A DNA stretch of 64,000 bases from Phytophthora hibernalis (lineage: Eukaryota > Oomycota > Peronosporomycetes > Peronosporales > Peronosporaceae), in contig JAAKBF010000377.1 of NCBI GenBank assembly GCA_012656075.1, positions 1-64,000 of the forward strand, written 5' to 3'. A program made the translations under genes and the position numbers. The stretch's first letter is position 1; every line of letters begins with the position of its first letter. The notes beneath the pieces were generated by a model. The model did not search any database. It was not told where the DNA came from and was given only the letters and a program-made list of their open reading frames with translations. Below are positions 9,568 to 19,283 of this stretch, piece after piece.

Positions 9568-10201
9568 CTAGTCCTCATCAGCGACTTGAACCATCTGGAG
9601 TCGTCGTTCACTGCGTCGAGTTCGCAGATAGTCGTAAAGCAACCCGCCGCACGACAAGTTCGATGCTGGTTCCCAGGTAGGCTCGTCATGGCCGACCCAC
9701 TTCACCTTGAACTCTCTGACCACGCGATTGGTGCTCGTTGTTAGCGGTGATCGGTCGTCCAGAATAGCCTCTACTTCATATTCGCCTGCCACTCTATCAG
9801 GCTCCCAGCTATCTTCCGGTAGAGCTCCTCGTCAAAATCAATCCTCGTATCCTCGGTCACCTCAGCTGTCAGCCGACTCCTCGGTCGGTCGCCATATTCG
9901 TTCACCGCCTTGAGCCGTGAGACATGCACCACGGGTACCACTCTGATCCGGCAGCTCTAATTCATATGCGAACTCTTCGACTTTTCTTGATCCGGAATGG
10001 TCCGTGCCACCGATGTGCTAGCTTCTTGATCAATCCTGGTTTCACGCGCTCCATGTAGAGCCACACCCTGCTCCCAGGCTTGAATAGAGACCTCGGTGCT
10101 TCTTCAGTAGCTTCGGAAGATGCCCCAGTCTCTTCCTGCCCGGTGTCCGAGGCTTCGTTCCCGTCGGTTTCCGTCGTTGTCCCCTGCCTTTCGACCTCCA
10201 A
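9568..10201 (-). pseudogene. pol: E1 integrase C-terminal segment and chromodomain
   Basis: The chromodomain frame (9568-9792) reads EYEVEAILDDRSPLTT...FKVKWVGHDEPTWEP, with aromatic residues where a methyl-lysine cage is expected (Tyr, Trp, Trp). In chromodomain-bearing gypsy elements this domain is thought to steer integration toward modified chromatin. Upstream (9962-10201) lies the acidic and basic linker with RVWLYMERVKPGL. The two parts are separated by frameshifts near 9830-9960. The stop is at 9568-9570, the end of pol. In E5 and the 32-kb copy the first cage Trp is Ser, so E1 is the better copy of this domain. Confidence 0.8.
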
Positions 10202-10330
10202 TGGTACCTCTGACCCGTCGCGATTCGGTGCTACAATGTTCTCGGTGTCACTCGCTGGAATCCTCGGTACTGCTGCTGCTTCACGTCGGTTAAGCGACTC
10301 GTTGTGTTCGCGGGCTCTCCGAGTCTTCTG

Positions 10331-11430
10331 CTACTCCATCGCCATTTTCCATGCGATTTCTTGTTGCCGGTTCACTTCTCGGCGCCATGCTAGTGCATCG
10401 GTTTGCCCTCTGGATCCTTGTTTTAGCGACGACGACATTGCTCGCAGCGTAGACCGAGCATCCCACCCATGAACGAGGTAGAATGGAGTATCCTTCCGAG
10501 TGCCGTCCTGAGAGTTGTTGATAGCGAAGACAAGTCGTTCGGCGATCTCGTCCCAGTCTTGTTGCAACGGGTCTTCTGCATACACTCGCACTGACTGCAT
10601 GACGGTCTTGACTGATCGTTCTTGCTGCCCGTTTGCTTGCGGACGATAACTCAACGTGGCCCTCGACCGAGATTGCATCATCTCAGCAAATGCTTGGAAA
10701 ACCTCACTCATGAACCGAGGGTCTCGGTCATGGCGAATCATCGTTGGAGCCCCAAACCTTCGGTAGACACACTCTTCGAACGCTTGAGCGACTTTTAATG
10801 CGGTGGTATCTGACATGGCTTTCCCAATGACGAATCCTGTGAACGAGCATTGAAACAGTAGCAGCGCGGTATTTCCTCGCCGAGATTTCGGCAATGGTAT
10901 GACGAAATCCATCGACACCATCTCTCGACTAGCACATTCCCAGGAGAGTACCCTCTGAGCTGCGGTCGACTTTTGCTCGAGCTGCAGTCTGGGCAGGACC
11001 GCACATGCCGCTCAACGTCTGCGTACAGTCAGATCCAATAATAATCCATTTTCACTCGGTGGTATGTTCGACCGATGCCTTGGCGACCTTCTAACGAGTC
11101 GTGGCCGCTCTGTAATACTTCCTGAATCATCGTTATGGGTACCACCAGACGCATCTTGGTCTCTTCTCGGTTGTCATTACCCCACCGACGACTCGCTCCG
11201 ATAATATACAGCACGCCGTCCTCGCTTAGTGCAAATTTGTCGGCCATTTTCCATGCATCTCTCGCCGCACTGTAGCTCAAGCTAGCTTCCTCACCTCGGA
11301 GAACGGCCTTGAGGTTTAACCACCTCAGCTCCTCGTCCTGGGCAGCAGAGATCGTTCGTCTTCGCTCTTCTTGAATGGTTACCGGGTCGACATCGTCTGC
11401 ATTTGGTGCTCTGACGCTTGCTTCGGTCAT
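10331..11430 (-). pseudogene. pol: E1 integrase (zinc finger and DDE core)
   Basis: DDE integrase that would insert the cDNA into the genome. The frame at 11029-11430 holds the linker and the two His of the HHCC finger (QSGHDSLEG..IGRTYHRVK). A second frame (10795-11004) holds the two Cys (RSCPDCSSSKS). The core (10331-10921) is open and carries all three acidic positions: VSMDF, RHDRDPRF and QQERSV. It ends with the HGWDARSTL motif and the NRQQEIAWKMAME linker. Two frame breaks split the finger from the core. E5 has the same gene in one open frame. Confidence 0.85.
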
Positions 11431-11601
11431 TGGTAGCTCGCTTTTGTTTCGTTCCGAGTCTCTGAGGCTACCCCGTCTGCTTCGTTTCGTTGCGTTACGT
11501 CGTTCTGGTCCATCACCGAGGGCTAACTCGCAAACCGGACACGCTTCTTTGTGCTCTCGCTTGTCGGCGGGTCGAGACGGTTATGTAATCCGGCACGTCC
11601 C

Positions 11602-12744
11602 TCACAAAATCGAAAAAGATTTGTTACAGGGTGCTTGGCGGGCCACACGAGCCGGGCTAGGCTGACCGACGCTCTCGTCGATAGCCGCTTCGCCGAGTGT
11701 TGGCGTGGCGACCTCGGGCGAAGGGTCGTAGATGACTTCGTCGATTCGGTTGAGCTCGACTAATTCCGTTTTCCTGGTTTCGGCCGAAACCACGCTTGAC
11801 TGTTTGCTGTTGAGAGCTTCTGTAGCTACCGAGTCTGCAGCTGCATTGAACTCTCGGATCACGTGGAAATATTTCACCGACCGAAGCTTGGCTGTGAGTT
11901 CTCGGTGGTGGTTGAGTTGGGCCATCAGATTTTCCTTCCGACAGGCCATCACCCCTAGGGACTGCTGGATTGCGAGTCTCGAGTCTCCCACCACAATTAA
12001 ATCCTCGGTGCCGTGCTCCAGCGCTGTCAAGACACCGTTGTTCATACCTGCGTACTCAGCGAGGTTTACTGTGGTGGTCTCGAGATAAGCACTCGCAGCC
12101 GTCACTACCGTCCATTCTGGTAATTTCCATAATATCCATGAGCAACTACCATACCCGCCATTCTTCTCCGTCTTGGCTGAGCCATCAAAAGACATCACCA
12201 CGCCATTGTAAGTCCTCGGTAGGCTTGCGTAAAGCAAGTGTGGGTCCATTCGAGCAGTCGGCGATCCTCGTGACGGTGGTGTCACCGGGGCTAACGAGTC
12301 TTCCAGTTCAACAAAGCTGGTAAGCCCAGCTTGTAGTAGCTGAGCAAAAGCACAATCGCGTTCCTTGACTCGGTTGACCTTCAGGTGCCACGGGGACAAC
12401 ATGACCGCGAAGTGGGTCGTACGACCGAACAATGTCTTTGACTTATGTACCCACTCCAGTGTCGAGAACCGAGTGTAGACATGGATAGTCCGTCCGACCA
12501 GCTGGGTGTAACACACTTTCAACAGTAACAACAAGGCCAACACCTCCTTCTCGGCCGGGTGGTAGTTCATCTCTGCGTCTTTCAGTACGCGGCCGCAGAA
12601 CCGCACCGGGTGTAACTTGTCGTCGTGATACTGCATCAGAGTGGAACTCAGAGCCCACTCATTAGCAAATAACGTCACGTGCACCTCTTTGGCTCGGTCA
12701 AAGTGCCGTAGTATCGGCGCGTCTGCAACCTTCTGTTGTAGCAC
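11602..12744 (-). CDS. pol: E1 RNase H tandem: decayed RT-linked RNase H followed by a second RNase H
   Basis: A 380-codon open frame. Residues 1 to about 140 align in order with a gypsy RT-linked RNase H (FANEWALSSTLMQ, AEKEVLALLLLL, YTRFSTLEWV) but lack the expected first Asp and the TDH-type Asp, so this domain is probably a structural tether. Residues 185 to about 310 form a second type I RNase H with Asp (FDGSAK), Glu (NLAEYAG), Asp (GDSRLA) and a final Asp (AAADSVA), so its active site looks complete. Gain of a second RNase H with decay of the first is known in plant Tat elements, in retroviruses and, as I recall, in oomycete Chronos and Archon elements. The remainder is linker to integrase. 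Confidence 0.85.
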   Translation of the reverse strand: MLQQKVADAPILRHFDRAKEVHVTLFANEWALSSTLMQYHDDKLHPVRFCGRVLKDAEMNYHPAEKEVLALLLLLKVCYTQLVGRTIHVYTRFSTLEWVHKSKTLFGRTTHFAVMLSPWHLKVNRVKERDCAFAQLLQAGLTSFVELEDSLAPVTPPSRGSPTARMDPHLLYASLPRTYNGVVMSFDGSAKTEKNGGYGSCSWILWKLPEWTVVTAASAYLETTTVNLAEYAGMNNGVLTALEHGTEDLIVVGDSRLAIQQSLGVMACRKENLMAQLNHHRELTAKLRSVKYFHVIREFNAAADSVATEALNSKQSSVVSAETRKTELVELNRIDEVIYDPSPEVATPTLGEAAIDESVGQPSPARVARQAPCNKSFSIL

Positions 12745-13990
12745 CGCGAAGCTTCGGTGAGCCGCGGATGAGTTCCCGCCGGTGTAAAGTCCTCATCCTT
12801 GAGTTGGTACAGGGCGGCCTCGTAGACTGCAAAGTCTTGAATGAATATGCTGTAATAGTTCAACGCACCGAGGAATGCCTGCATGCCTTTCTTCGTTGAC
12901 GGGAACGGCAGCTCCGTCACTATCTTCAACTTCTTTGAATCGGCCTGAATGCCGTCGGCCGACACTTCATGCGACAGGAAATCCACTCGACCTTGTACAA
13001 AAATTCTCTTCGTGAAACTCACACTTATTCGACACTCACTAAACCGTTGAAGCAGGCGGTCCAGGGTGGCTAGACAAGAGTAAAAAGTCTCGGAGCCGAA
13101 ATAAATATCGTCAACGAACGACCGCCGATCGAACACTGGCACCAACGAGGATTCATCTGCTTCCCCGTGGAGAACATATCCGCGACAGGACTGTTCACCA
13201 ATTGGGTCACAGCGTCGAGCGTCGCCGAGGACTCGTGGTCAGCCTCGAATTTGGTCGGAAAAGCTGTCGAAGCCTCGGACAGTTGTGCAGAACCGTCGGT
13301 CACCCCTGTCCTTGCGGCTTCAGCGGCCGCTTCAGCCGACCGCATCAACTCAGAGAACTGGTTCCAACCGCCTTTGGGCTGAACAAACCCCATAAAGCGT
13401 TATCGATCATTCGTTGGTAAATCATCGGTGCGTTCTTCAGGCCAAAGCATACGTTGCCACTCGACGTGGCCAAGTGCACAAACGAAAGCCGAGATTTTCC
13501 GAGCTCTCATCGTCATCATGATCGTCCAAAATCCGCTAGCTGCATCTAAAGAGCAGAACCACAGATAGGCTTCTAGGTCCGTTAACAAATCGTCGACCAG
13601 CGACATGGCATACTCCAAAATCGCGGTGATTGCGTTCACCATCTTCTAGTCGATGCACAGGCGAATATCAACCCCGTATTCTTCAACACAAGCACAATCG
13701 GGGATGCCCACGGGCTGTTTGAGAACGCTACCAGCCGAGCTTTCAACAAGCCTTTCAGTAACTCGTAAAGCTTCTCCAGGTGCTTCAAAGGTGTACGTCA
13801 AGCTCTCTGTTTAATTGGAAGTTGCCCCTGTACGTCGATATCGCATACCACGCCATAGGCTGGCGGTGGCAGAGCATTTCCGCTCGCAATCATGATCTGT
13901 ACATGTCGCTTTAACACGCTGATCAATGCTCGTTGTTGCTCGGACGTGGCTTTCGGGTTCACTACGTTGGGTCCTGTATAATCCAAACCG
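12675..13990 (-). pseudogene. pol: E1 reverse transcriptase
   Basis: Copies element RNA into DNA. Visible in order: pre-RT segment (13798-13986), then LEKLYELLKGLLKARLVAFSNSPWASPIVLV, SLDAASGFW (motif A Asp, about 13540), the expected MPFGLKNAP motif B (broken at 13441-13452), about 90 inserted residues rich in A, S, E and T (13118-13387), then SFVDDIYFG (catalytic Asp pair, 13107-13118) and FLGALNYYSIFIQDFA. At least three frameshifts split it. Two of the breaks, at motif B and inside the insertion, are shared with E4 and E5. Confidence 0.85.
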
Positions 13991-14591
13991 TCTCCGAAGC
14001 TTCGGTCAGGTCAGGCAGGAATTCCAACTCATGGGCGAAGTCGGTCAACTCGATTTCATTTGCCACATGCTCGGCCACACCACCAGGAGCATCGTCAATT
14101 TCGACAGCGTCGCCAGCTGAAACGCATGTCATAAGCGCTACAAACACCGACTACAGACGTGCCTCCGAATCTTCGGTGACCACGGATTCTGGTGCCTCGC
14201 CGGTAATTACATCGCCGTCACCCCTGTCCGAGGATTGAATCCTCACATTCCTCGGCTTCAATGTCCATAGCCATCATGTCCGAGGTTACCAGAGTAACGG
14301 TTACTGTCGGGTGGTCGCACCCACTCGGCTGTCCGTGGCACTCTTCAACGCTCTGTAACGATCCACCCGATGCCCATCTTGGTGCGCTATCGGTCGGGAA
14401 AGAATCTTCCGAGGCGTCGGATATTCCCGCGGCTCGACTGCTGGTGGTTGACTGGCTAACCACTGCTCGTACAGCATGCTTTCACGCTTCAGCAACGTCA
14501 TCCCGACACTCGGCGTACGCCAGCACTTGCCATTCGTCGTACTTCGCCGATCGTAGCCGGATGTAGCCACGCCCTTGCGGGAGATCGCCAC
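13991..14591 (-). pseudogene. pol: E1 protease-RT linker
   Basis: Overlapping short frames (14301-14591, 14218-14463, 13962-14147) align with linker sequence in E4 (39065-39609) and E5 (47555-48099). Residues are mostly acidic and S/T-rich (SDASEDSFPTD, DMMAMDIEAEECEDS). E1 lacks about 17 bases near 14235 that E4 has at 39340-39356. There is no enzymatic motif. Confidence 0.6.
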
Positions 14592-14603
14592 GTGGTACCC
14601 ATA

Positions 14604-15484
14604 TTACCACCGATTCGTGGTTGGAACAGTGAGCAACCTCGGTGACACATTAGTCAGCCGGATAATCGCTGGTTGTCCTCGCTGAAACCTCGTCACTGTC
14701 GGCACGAGATTCCCAATCCGGCGAATCCACACCTCGTGGGTGTTCAGAGATGGACGTCGTCGAGGTAGTTTGAACTCGTTCCACTCCCGTCCGGCAACTG
14801 ACAGATCCTCGGTCGGGCAACCGACCACTTGTAGACCGTATACCGGAGCGTCCTCCGCGTTCTGGGACGTCACCAGGGGAACCATAACTTCATCCGGTAA
14901 CCGGGCCGTACCATGAAACAAATCTAACCGCACTCCAGCTGGTATCATGAAGTCCGTTCCGAGGACTACATTGACTCCTGCGCTATGATCCATAATCCAC
15001 AACTCGAATTCATATACTCGCTCCCACCCGAGGGTGATCTTAACGAGTGCTCGGCGGCGTGTCTCCATCACTCCTGGATTGATTCCTCTAACCTCCAGAC
15101 TGCGACCGTGATCGGAAACCTTCCGAACGCGTAGTTTCTTTGCATAGGAAGCTGATATCACGCTCGTATTCGCTCCAGTGTCGAGCAGAATCCTCGTTCG
15201 CGCGTCGTCCCCACCATGGCACGCAATCGCTTCCTCTTGTCGTAACGTTGGGACGACCACCACCCCATCCTCTCACCAGACAACAACTTGATTGCCTGGC
15301 CGAGACTTCGGGGCTCACGCTCGGTCACAGCCATACTTGCGATTGAAGCCTCGGTAACCGTACCAGCAGCTTCCTTCGCACATCCCACATTCACTTCACT
15401 CTCACCGAGGCTTGCGCCTCTCTCTTCTCCATTTTCCGTCGATTTCACATAATCCATATTCAAGTCATCAGGCCGTTTGCACAA
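14604..15484 (-). pseudogene. pol: E1 aspartic protease
   Basis: Pepsin-like retrotransposon protease, used as a dimer to cut Gag and Pol. The main frame (14604-15263) has the active-site motif ILLDTGANTSVISASYAKKL, then LGTDFMIPAGVRLDL in the place of the usual second conserved hydrophobic-Gly block. The N-terminal 100 or so residues (15158-15484, beginning near CKRPDDLNMDY) are in another frame, so one frameshift near 15200-15260 separates them. The catalytic DTGA is intact. Confidence 0.85.
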
Positions 15485-15578
15485 CCAGTGAACGCAAACA
15501 AATAGTCGGCGTCCAGTGCAGGCTCGACTTACTGTGGCAGCCCGATTGGGACCAACCCAGTTTCAGTTGGCGGGCTGC

Positions 15579-17471
15579 CTAGTTTAAATGACTCCCATAG
15601 ACCAATTCTTGAAGTTCTGGCGAGAGGTCCTTCTTCTCCACCTTCGCCTTCAGAAGAGACGCTAGCTCGTTGAATGCTTCGCACTTTCCCGCGTCGTGGA
15701 CTTGCTTGCACATCTTGAAACAATAGTGTGCAGAGTGCGTGAGTCCCCACAGGCAGCACACGGGCCATATTGTCGGCGACCATCACGTCCGCCGAGGCCT
15801 CGGTTGTCTCGGTCGTGCGGGTATTGGTTATTCCCAACCCTCGGCTGGCGGTTGTCAGCCCGAGCAAACGTTCCTCGGCGGCGTGGCGACGCTCCGAATC
15901 ATTCGCAGCAGCCACATGACCGTGGTCTTCATCCGACGCATATTCGTCGTCCGAGTACCTATCCGAGCCTCGGTCCCCATTGCTAGGGTAGTACTCCGGG
16001 TCGTAACCCTCGGTATCATCATACCCTCCACTCGATGCTCTGCAGGTTCCCCTCGCGGGTCGACCGAGCCGTCCACATTCAACGCAGCGACCATGTCTGT
16101 CAGTGCTTCAGCTAGAGTAATCCTCGGTCGGTATTGGCGATCGTCTCGACGTCGGTTGTCATCCCGATACCGATCTTCCCGACGACGACCATCATCTCGG
16201 TCACGCCGGTAGGGGTTCCGCGAATCCTCGGAGCGTCCATCGTCACGGCGACGACTATCATCCTGGCCCTTGGGGCGTCGCACCGACGACTCGCGTCCCT
16301 TTTCCGCTCGCGACGTCGGAGGATATCATTAATCATGTCTTCCAGGTCGTGAATATTCTTGACCCGCACGTGACACAAACGTTCTTCCAAGGCTCGGTCT
16401 TCGCACGTATCGAGGAAATGTTCCACATGATCCTTGGCCTCACGACCGCCGTGCTCAAATTGTACCCCGGCATTCCTGGCGTAGCCGTTTAGCCGGTTCA
16501 GGTAGTCGCAAACATGCTCCTTCTCTTCACGCCTCGCCGAGTAGTACCGTGCTTTCGCCGATTGATTAAATCGGGAACAGTAGTACTTGATGAACGCATC
16601 ACTCAATAATTTCCACGTTCGTCTCGTCTTCCGCGGTAGTTGTCGGTACCAATGCAGGGCACCATCTCGGAGGCTCAGCTCGAACGCCATACACCATTCG
16701 TTCGATGTCGTGTGCGTTCCCTTCATCTCGTAGATGAAGGCTCGGACCCATTGCATTGACTTCTCGCTCTTGTCTCGGAGGCCGAGATACGGTTTGATGT
16801 TACCCAACGGGAGGTGCGTGGCGATTTCAAGCCTCGGTGTGGAACTCTCGTTTTCCATCGAGCTGAGTTCACGGATTTGGCGTGCCCATTCTCCAGTCAC
16901 GCCACCCTCTTGGTCTTCTACGTCGACCGAGTCGTCGTCCGAAGAGTCGTCGTGCGTATCGAAGCGTCGGTTCATCATCCGACCTATACTTCGGCCGGCC
17001 GTCGGAGCGGTCCGTGTACCCTCGGAGCCCTTTGCCAACTGCTCAGTACGGTCTGCTGACCGAGGCGTTACCATGTGCGAGTCTTGAAAGTACGCCGAAG
17101 CAGGTCCCTTCGCCGAGAACACACCGTCCCGGCCAACTTCTCTGGCTGACGCCCAGGAGTTGTCGGTAGCGGGACTCTCGATGGGCCCAACCCCTCTGTC
17201 GTGCGTGGGAGGATCGACCGACGGTTGGAGCCCGGCTCAGGCACACCAAAACCGTCCGGAGCTTCTGCTTCCACTTTTTAATGAAAGCACGGCCTCGATA
17301 GTCCAACCTTGAAGGTCGGCCTCGGTGGGTAGCGCTTGGGGCTCGCAGCCTATAGCACGGAACAGTTGCGCTGTGGTCGCGAGTGTTGGACCGACCTCCC
17401 GAACCCTCGGTATGCCCTCCGCTCGATTTCATCGGCGTTTCTGGCACCGCTGACTTCGCTCCTCTCGCCAT
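15579..17471 (-). pseudogene. gag: E1 gag
   Basis: Structural capsid and nucleocapsid polyprotein. The 336-codon frame at 16112-17122 contains a retrotransposon Gag capsid domain (LPLGNIKPYLGLRDKSEKSMQW..FIYEMKG..W..AFELSLRDGALHWYRQLPRKTRRTWKLLSDAF..YYCSRFNQSAKARYYSARR). After it come an R/D-rich stretch and a Cys/His cluster near 15700-15760 (HYCFKMCKQVHDAGKC) in a different frame, probably the zinc knuckle. Gag ends ELVYGSHLN with TAG at 15579-15581, so pol needs its own start or a bypass. The N-terminus (to 17471) is frame-shifted relative to E4, and its leader differs. Confidence 0.8.
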
Positions 17472-17558
17472 CTTCTCTCTTCATCTTCTTTGTCTTCTCT
17501 CGAATGTTTGTTGGGGTAAGAACCTATATACAACCAAGACACACAGAAAGTCACTCCC

Positions 17559-17578
17559 AATCCCGGGTCGAGGCACCA
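17559..17578 (-). other. tRNA primer binding site of E1
   Basis: On the minus strand TGGTGCCTCGACCCGG begins two bases after the LTR end (CACGACA, then AC). The complement can be parsed as a tRNA 3' end: CCA, discriminator A, acceptor strand TCGAGGC, T stem CCGGG and T loop TTCAATC-like. The primer tRNA should therefore start GCCUCGA, which resembles elongator tRNA-Met (an inference). No other copy in the window keeps this site. Confidence 0.8.
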
Positions 17579-17580
17579 GT

Positions 17581-18464
17581 TGTCGTGTAGGATCACGCAG
17601 AAATTCTCACTACCAAATGGTATGAGCCCACCAACAACACTCGCTTCCCTTTGTCAGGTCAACAAGCGTTGGATCAAACCTGAAGACCAGGAACGATCCC
17701 TTACGCCGGGTTGGATGTGAACCTCTGTACACCTAGATTGTATTAGGCCAACCCAATAACCTGCACCACTAGCCACGAGCGAGGGCTAGTATGCAATATT
17801 GCGCTTGCGCGCGAACCCCTGCAGTCCCTCAGAAGGAAGGGTACCGGCTGTCAAGCCTAATACGGGTTTGCCGAGGTAAAACCTCGGCGGGTAGTAAAAT
17901 ATGTATGGAACACTCGGTCCCACTATAATATATGGCGAACGACGCTTCTCGTCGCTCCCAACACTCGGCCACTCTAATCTCTTGACTGACCAGCAACAAA
18001 CCCTCGGTTCAATGTACCTTGGGCTCGCTGACCAGCACCCCACAAGCCGAGCGTATCCAGACCCTAAGATAAGCTAGACTTACCGAAGACGGACTTGACC
18101 CTTGGTGACTTGGGTGGGGAGACTGCTGATTTTTTTATGTTGATCTATGGCTCTGATGCATCTGTAGTCAATCCTATAGCTAGTCCTATATCTAAATACA
18201 AATATCCAGTGTGAACCGATCCCAGTATGTGATCCTGTACCCGGCTCTATAAGACCGAGGGTACGAAACTGAAATGGGTACAAACGAGGGTTCGTACCCT
18301 CGGCCGGGAATTTATTATACCCGACCGAGGCCTCGGTCACTAAACTATCGTGGTCACTGTCGCGCGGTGAATGTAATCCGCCAATCAGAGCACGCTGGTC
18401 ACTTTCCTTCAGCAGAGGCAACCTTGCCGACTGGCGACCGAGCTCCCCAAAACCCAACACCACA
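17581..18464 (-). repeat. LTR-3, 5' LTR of E1 and 3' LTR of E2
   Basis: 884 bp, TGTCGTG...AACACCACA on the plus strand, ends intact. The PBS is on its low-coordinate side and a polypurine tract plus antisense-gene start is on its high-coordinate side. It therefore serves as the 5' LTR of E1 and the 3' LTR of E2, as produced by recombination between tandem copies. Subtype b (GATGCATCAGAGCC, AACATAAAAAAATC). The core promoter described at LTR-4 is conserved here on the minus strand. Confidence 0.9.
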
Positions 18465-18478
18465 ACTGCCCCCGCCTC
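18465..18478 (-). other. Polypurine tract of E2
   Basis: Complement of GAGGCGGGGGCAGT directly beside the LTR-3 outer end. It marks the 3' end of a minus-strand element (E2) whose remainder is cut at 18795. Confidence 0.7.
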
Positions 18479-18529
18479 GACGCAAGCTTCCACAGTAGTG
18501 CGCGTCGTGGCGCCTCTCATCTTCGCACC

Positions 18530-18795
18530 ATGGTCCATCCGTCGCGTTTTCTCAGCGACGCCACCGCGGCAGCTTCCGAGCCATCGCTCCGAATGATGAG
18601 GTAGACTGCTCCACCTTCATCACCTCGACATATTGCACTCTTTCTGACTCTTCATTCCATCTTCCTTCAATACCACAGGTGCGATCACCAGAGCCTGTCG
18701 ATGCTCCTGCTGACGTCCCTAGAACTGCCGAGTCTTCGGTGCCGACTCCACAACGTCCCGATGGTCCTCCGCCGGCTGCCGGCGGTGCAACCGAG
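18530..18795 (+). pseudogene. E2 antisense gene, 5' fragment
   Basis: Starts ATG GTC CAT CCG TCG CG as in E1 and E4, has the 78-nt intron slot (18601-18678, donor now GTAGAC), and reads on into the P/S/T segment (VRSPEPVDAPADVP). It is cut at about 18795, where minus-strand gypsy RT sequence begins. A missing base near 18573 also breaks the frame. Confidence 0.65.
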
Positions 18796-19283
18796 GGCTC
18801 AAACCAACACCACATCATCTTGTTATAAGCGTGAATCAGACGCCACTTCCCGTTCAGCTTGCGAACGCAGAATGGGGTCGTCGAGTGCGGAGACTTTGAT
18901 TTTCGCACCATGTCTGCCTTCGCTTTGGCGACAAAGAAGGCATCAATGACCTTTCACTGCTCACCAGGCAGTGGCCACTACTGAGGTCGGGGTCTCCATC
19001 TTCTACTGTTGACTTGCACTTCTGTCGTTAATCTTGATTTCACTAAGAAAGTGTTGACGCCGACCACTTCGGGCCAGGCGTTGCGTGCGTCTGACACTGG
19101 GTCAAGCACGTGGGTACACATGGAAGGTACCTTGGCAAAATCCAGCTTGCGTATCTTGCGCATCTTCTGATTTGTTGTTGATCGGTCGGGGTGGTCGGTC
19201 GTTAACATCTTGGATTTGTAAACTGGGATCTTGTACGTCCATGATTGCACGTTCAGGACTACATTCGTCGTCCAGGGCTGCAA
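18796..19283 (-). pseudogene. pol: G2a: gypsy RT N-terminal fragment
   Basis: On the minus strand the motifs KSKSPHS, FCVRKLNGKWRLIHAYNKM (18800-18911) are the first conserved RT block of oomycete gypsy elements. The upstream frame 18978-19283 is pre-RT linker with no active-site motif. The fragment ends abruptly at 18796 against E2. It belongs to a family other than E, since the E RT has a different block here. Confidence 0.7.

Larger units (their letters stand above)
4659..18464 (-). mobile_element. E1: nearly complete 13.8-kb Ty3/gypsy element with an antisense gene
   Basis: From high to low coordinate: LTR-3, PBS, gag, protease, RT, decayed RNase H, second RNase H, integrase, chromodomain, two stem-loops, an oppositely oriented gene, polypurine tract, LTR-2. 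The order PR-RT-RH-IN is Ty3/gypsy. The extra RNase H plus chromodomain fits the oomycete Chronos group as I recall it. Many frameshifts and stops show it is dead. LTR-2 and LTR-3 belong to different subtypes, so the element was probably assembled by LTR recombination rather than one insertion. Confidence 0.85.

Noticed and set aside
13150..13190. Programmed -1 frameshift in RT
   Set aside because: The site CACGGGGAAGC is conserved in three copies but does not form a canonical slippery heptamer, and a second shared break at motif B has no slippery site either. Shared decay is simpler.
18465..18478. CTGCCCCCGCCTCGAC beside the LTR as a PBS for a plus-strand element
   Set aside because: It lacks TGG at the LTR edge. 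Its complement is purine-rich and the true PBS is at the other end of the same LTR (17559-17578), so it is the polypurine tract.
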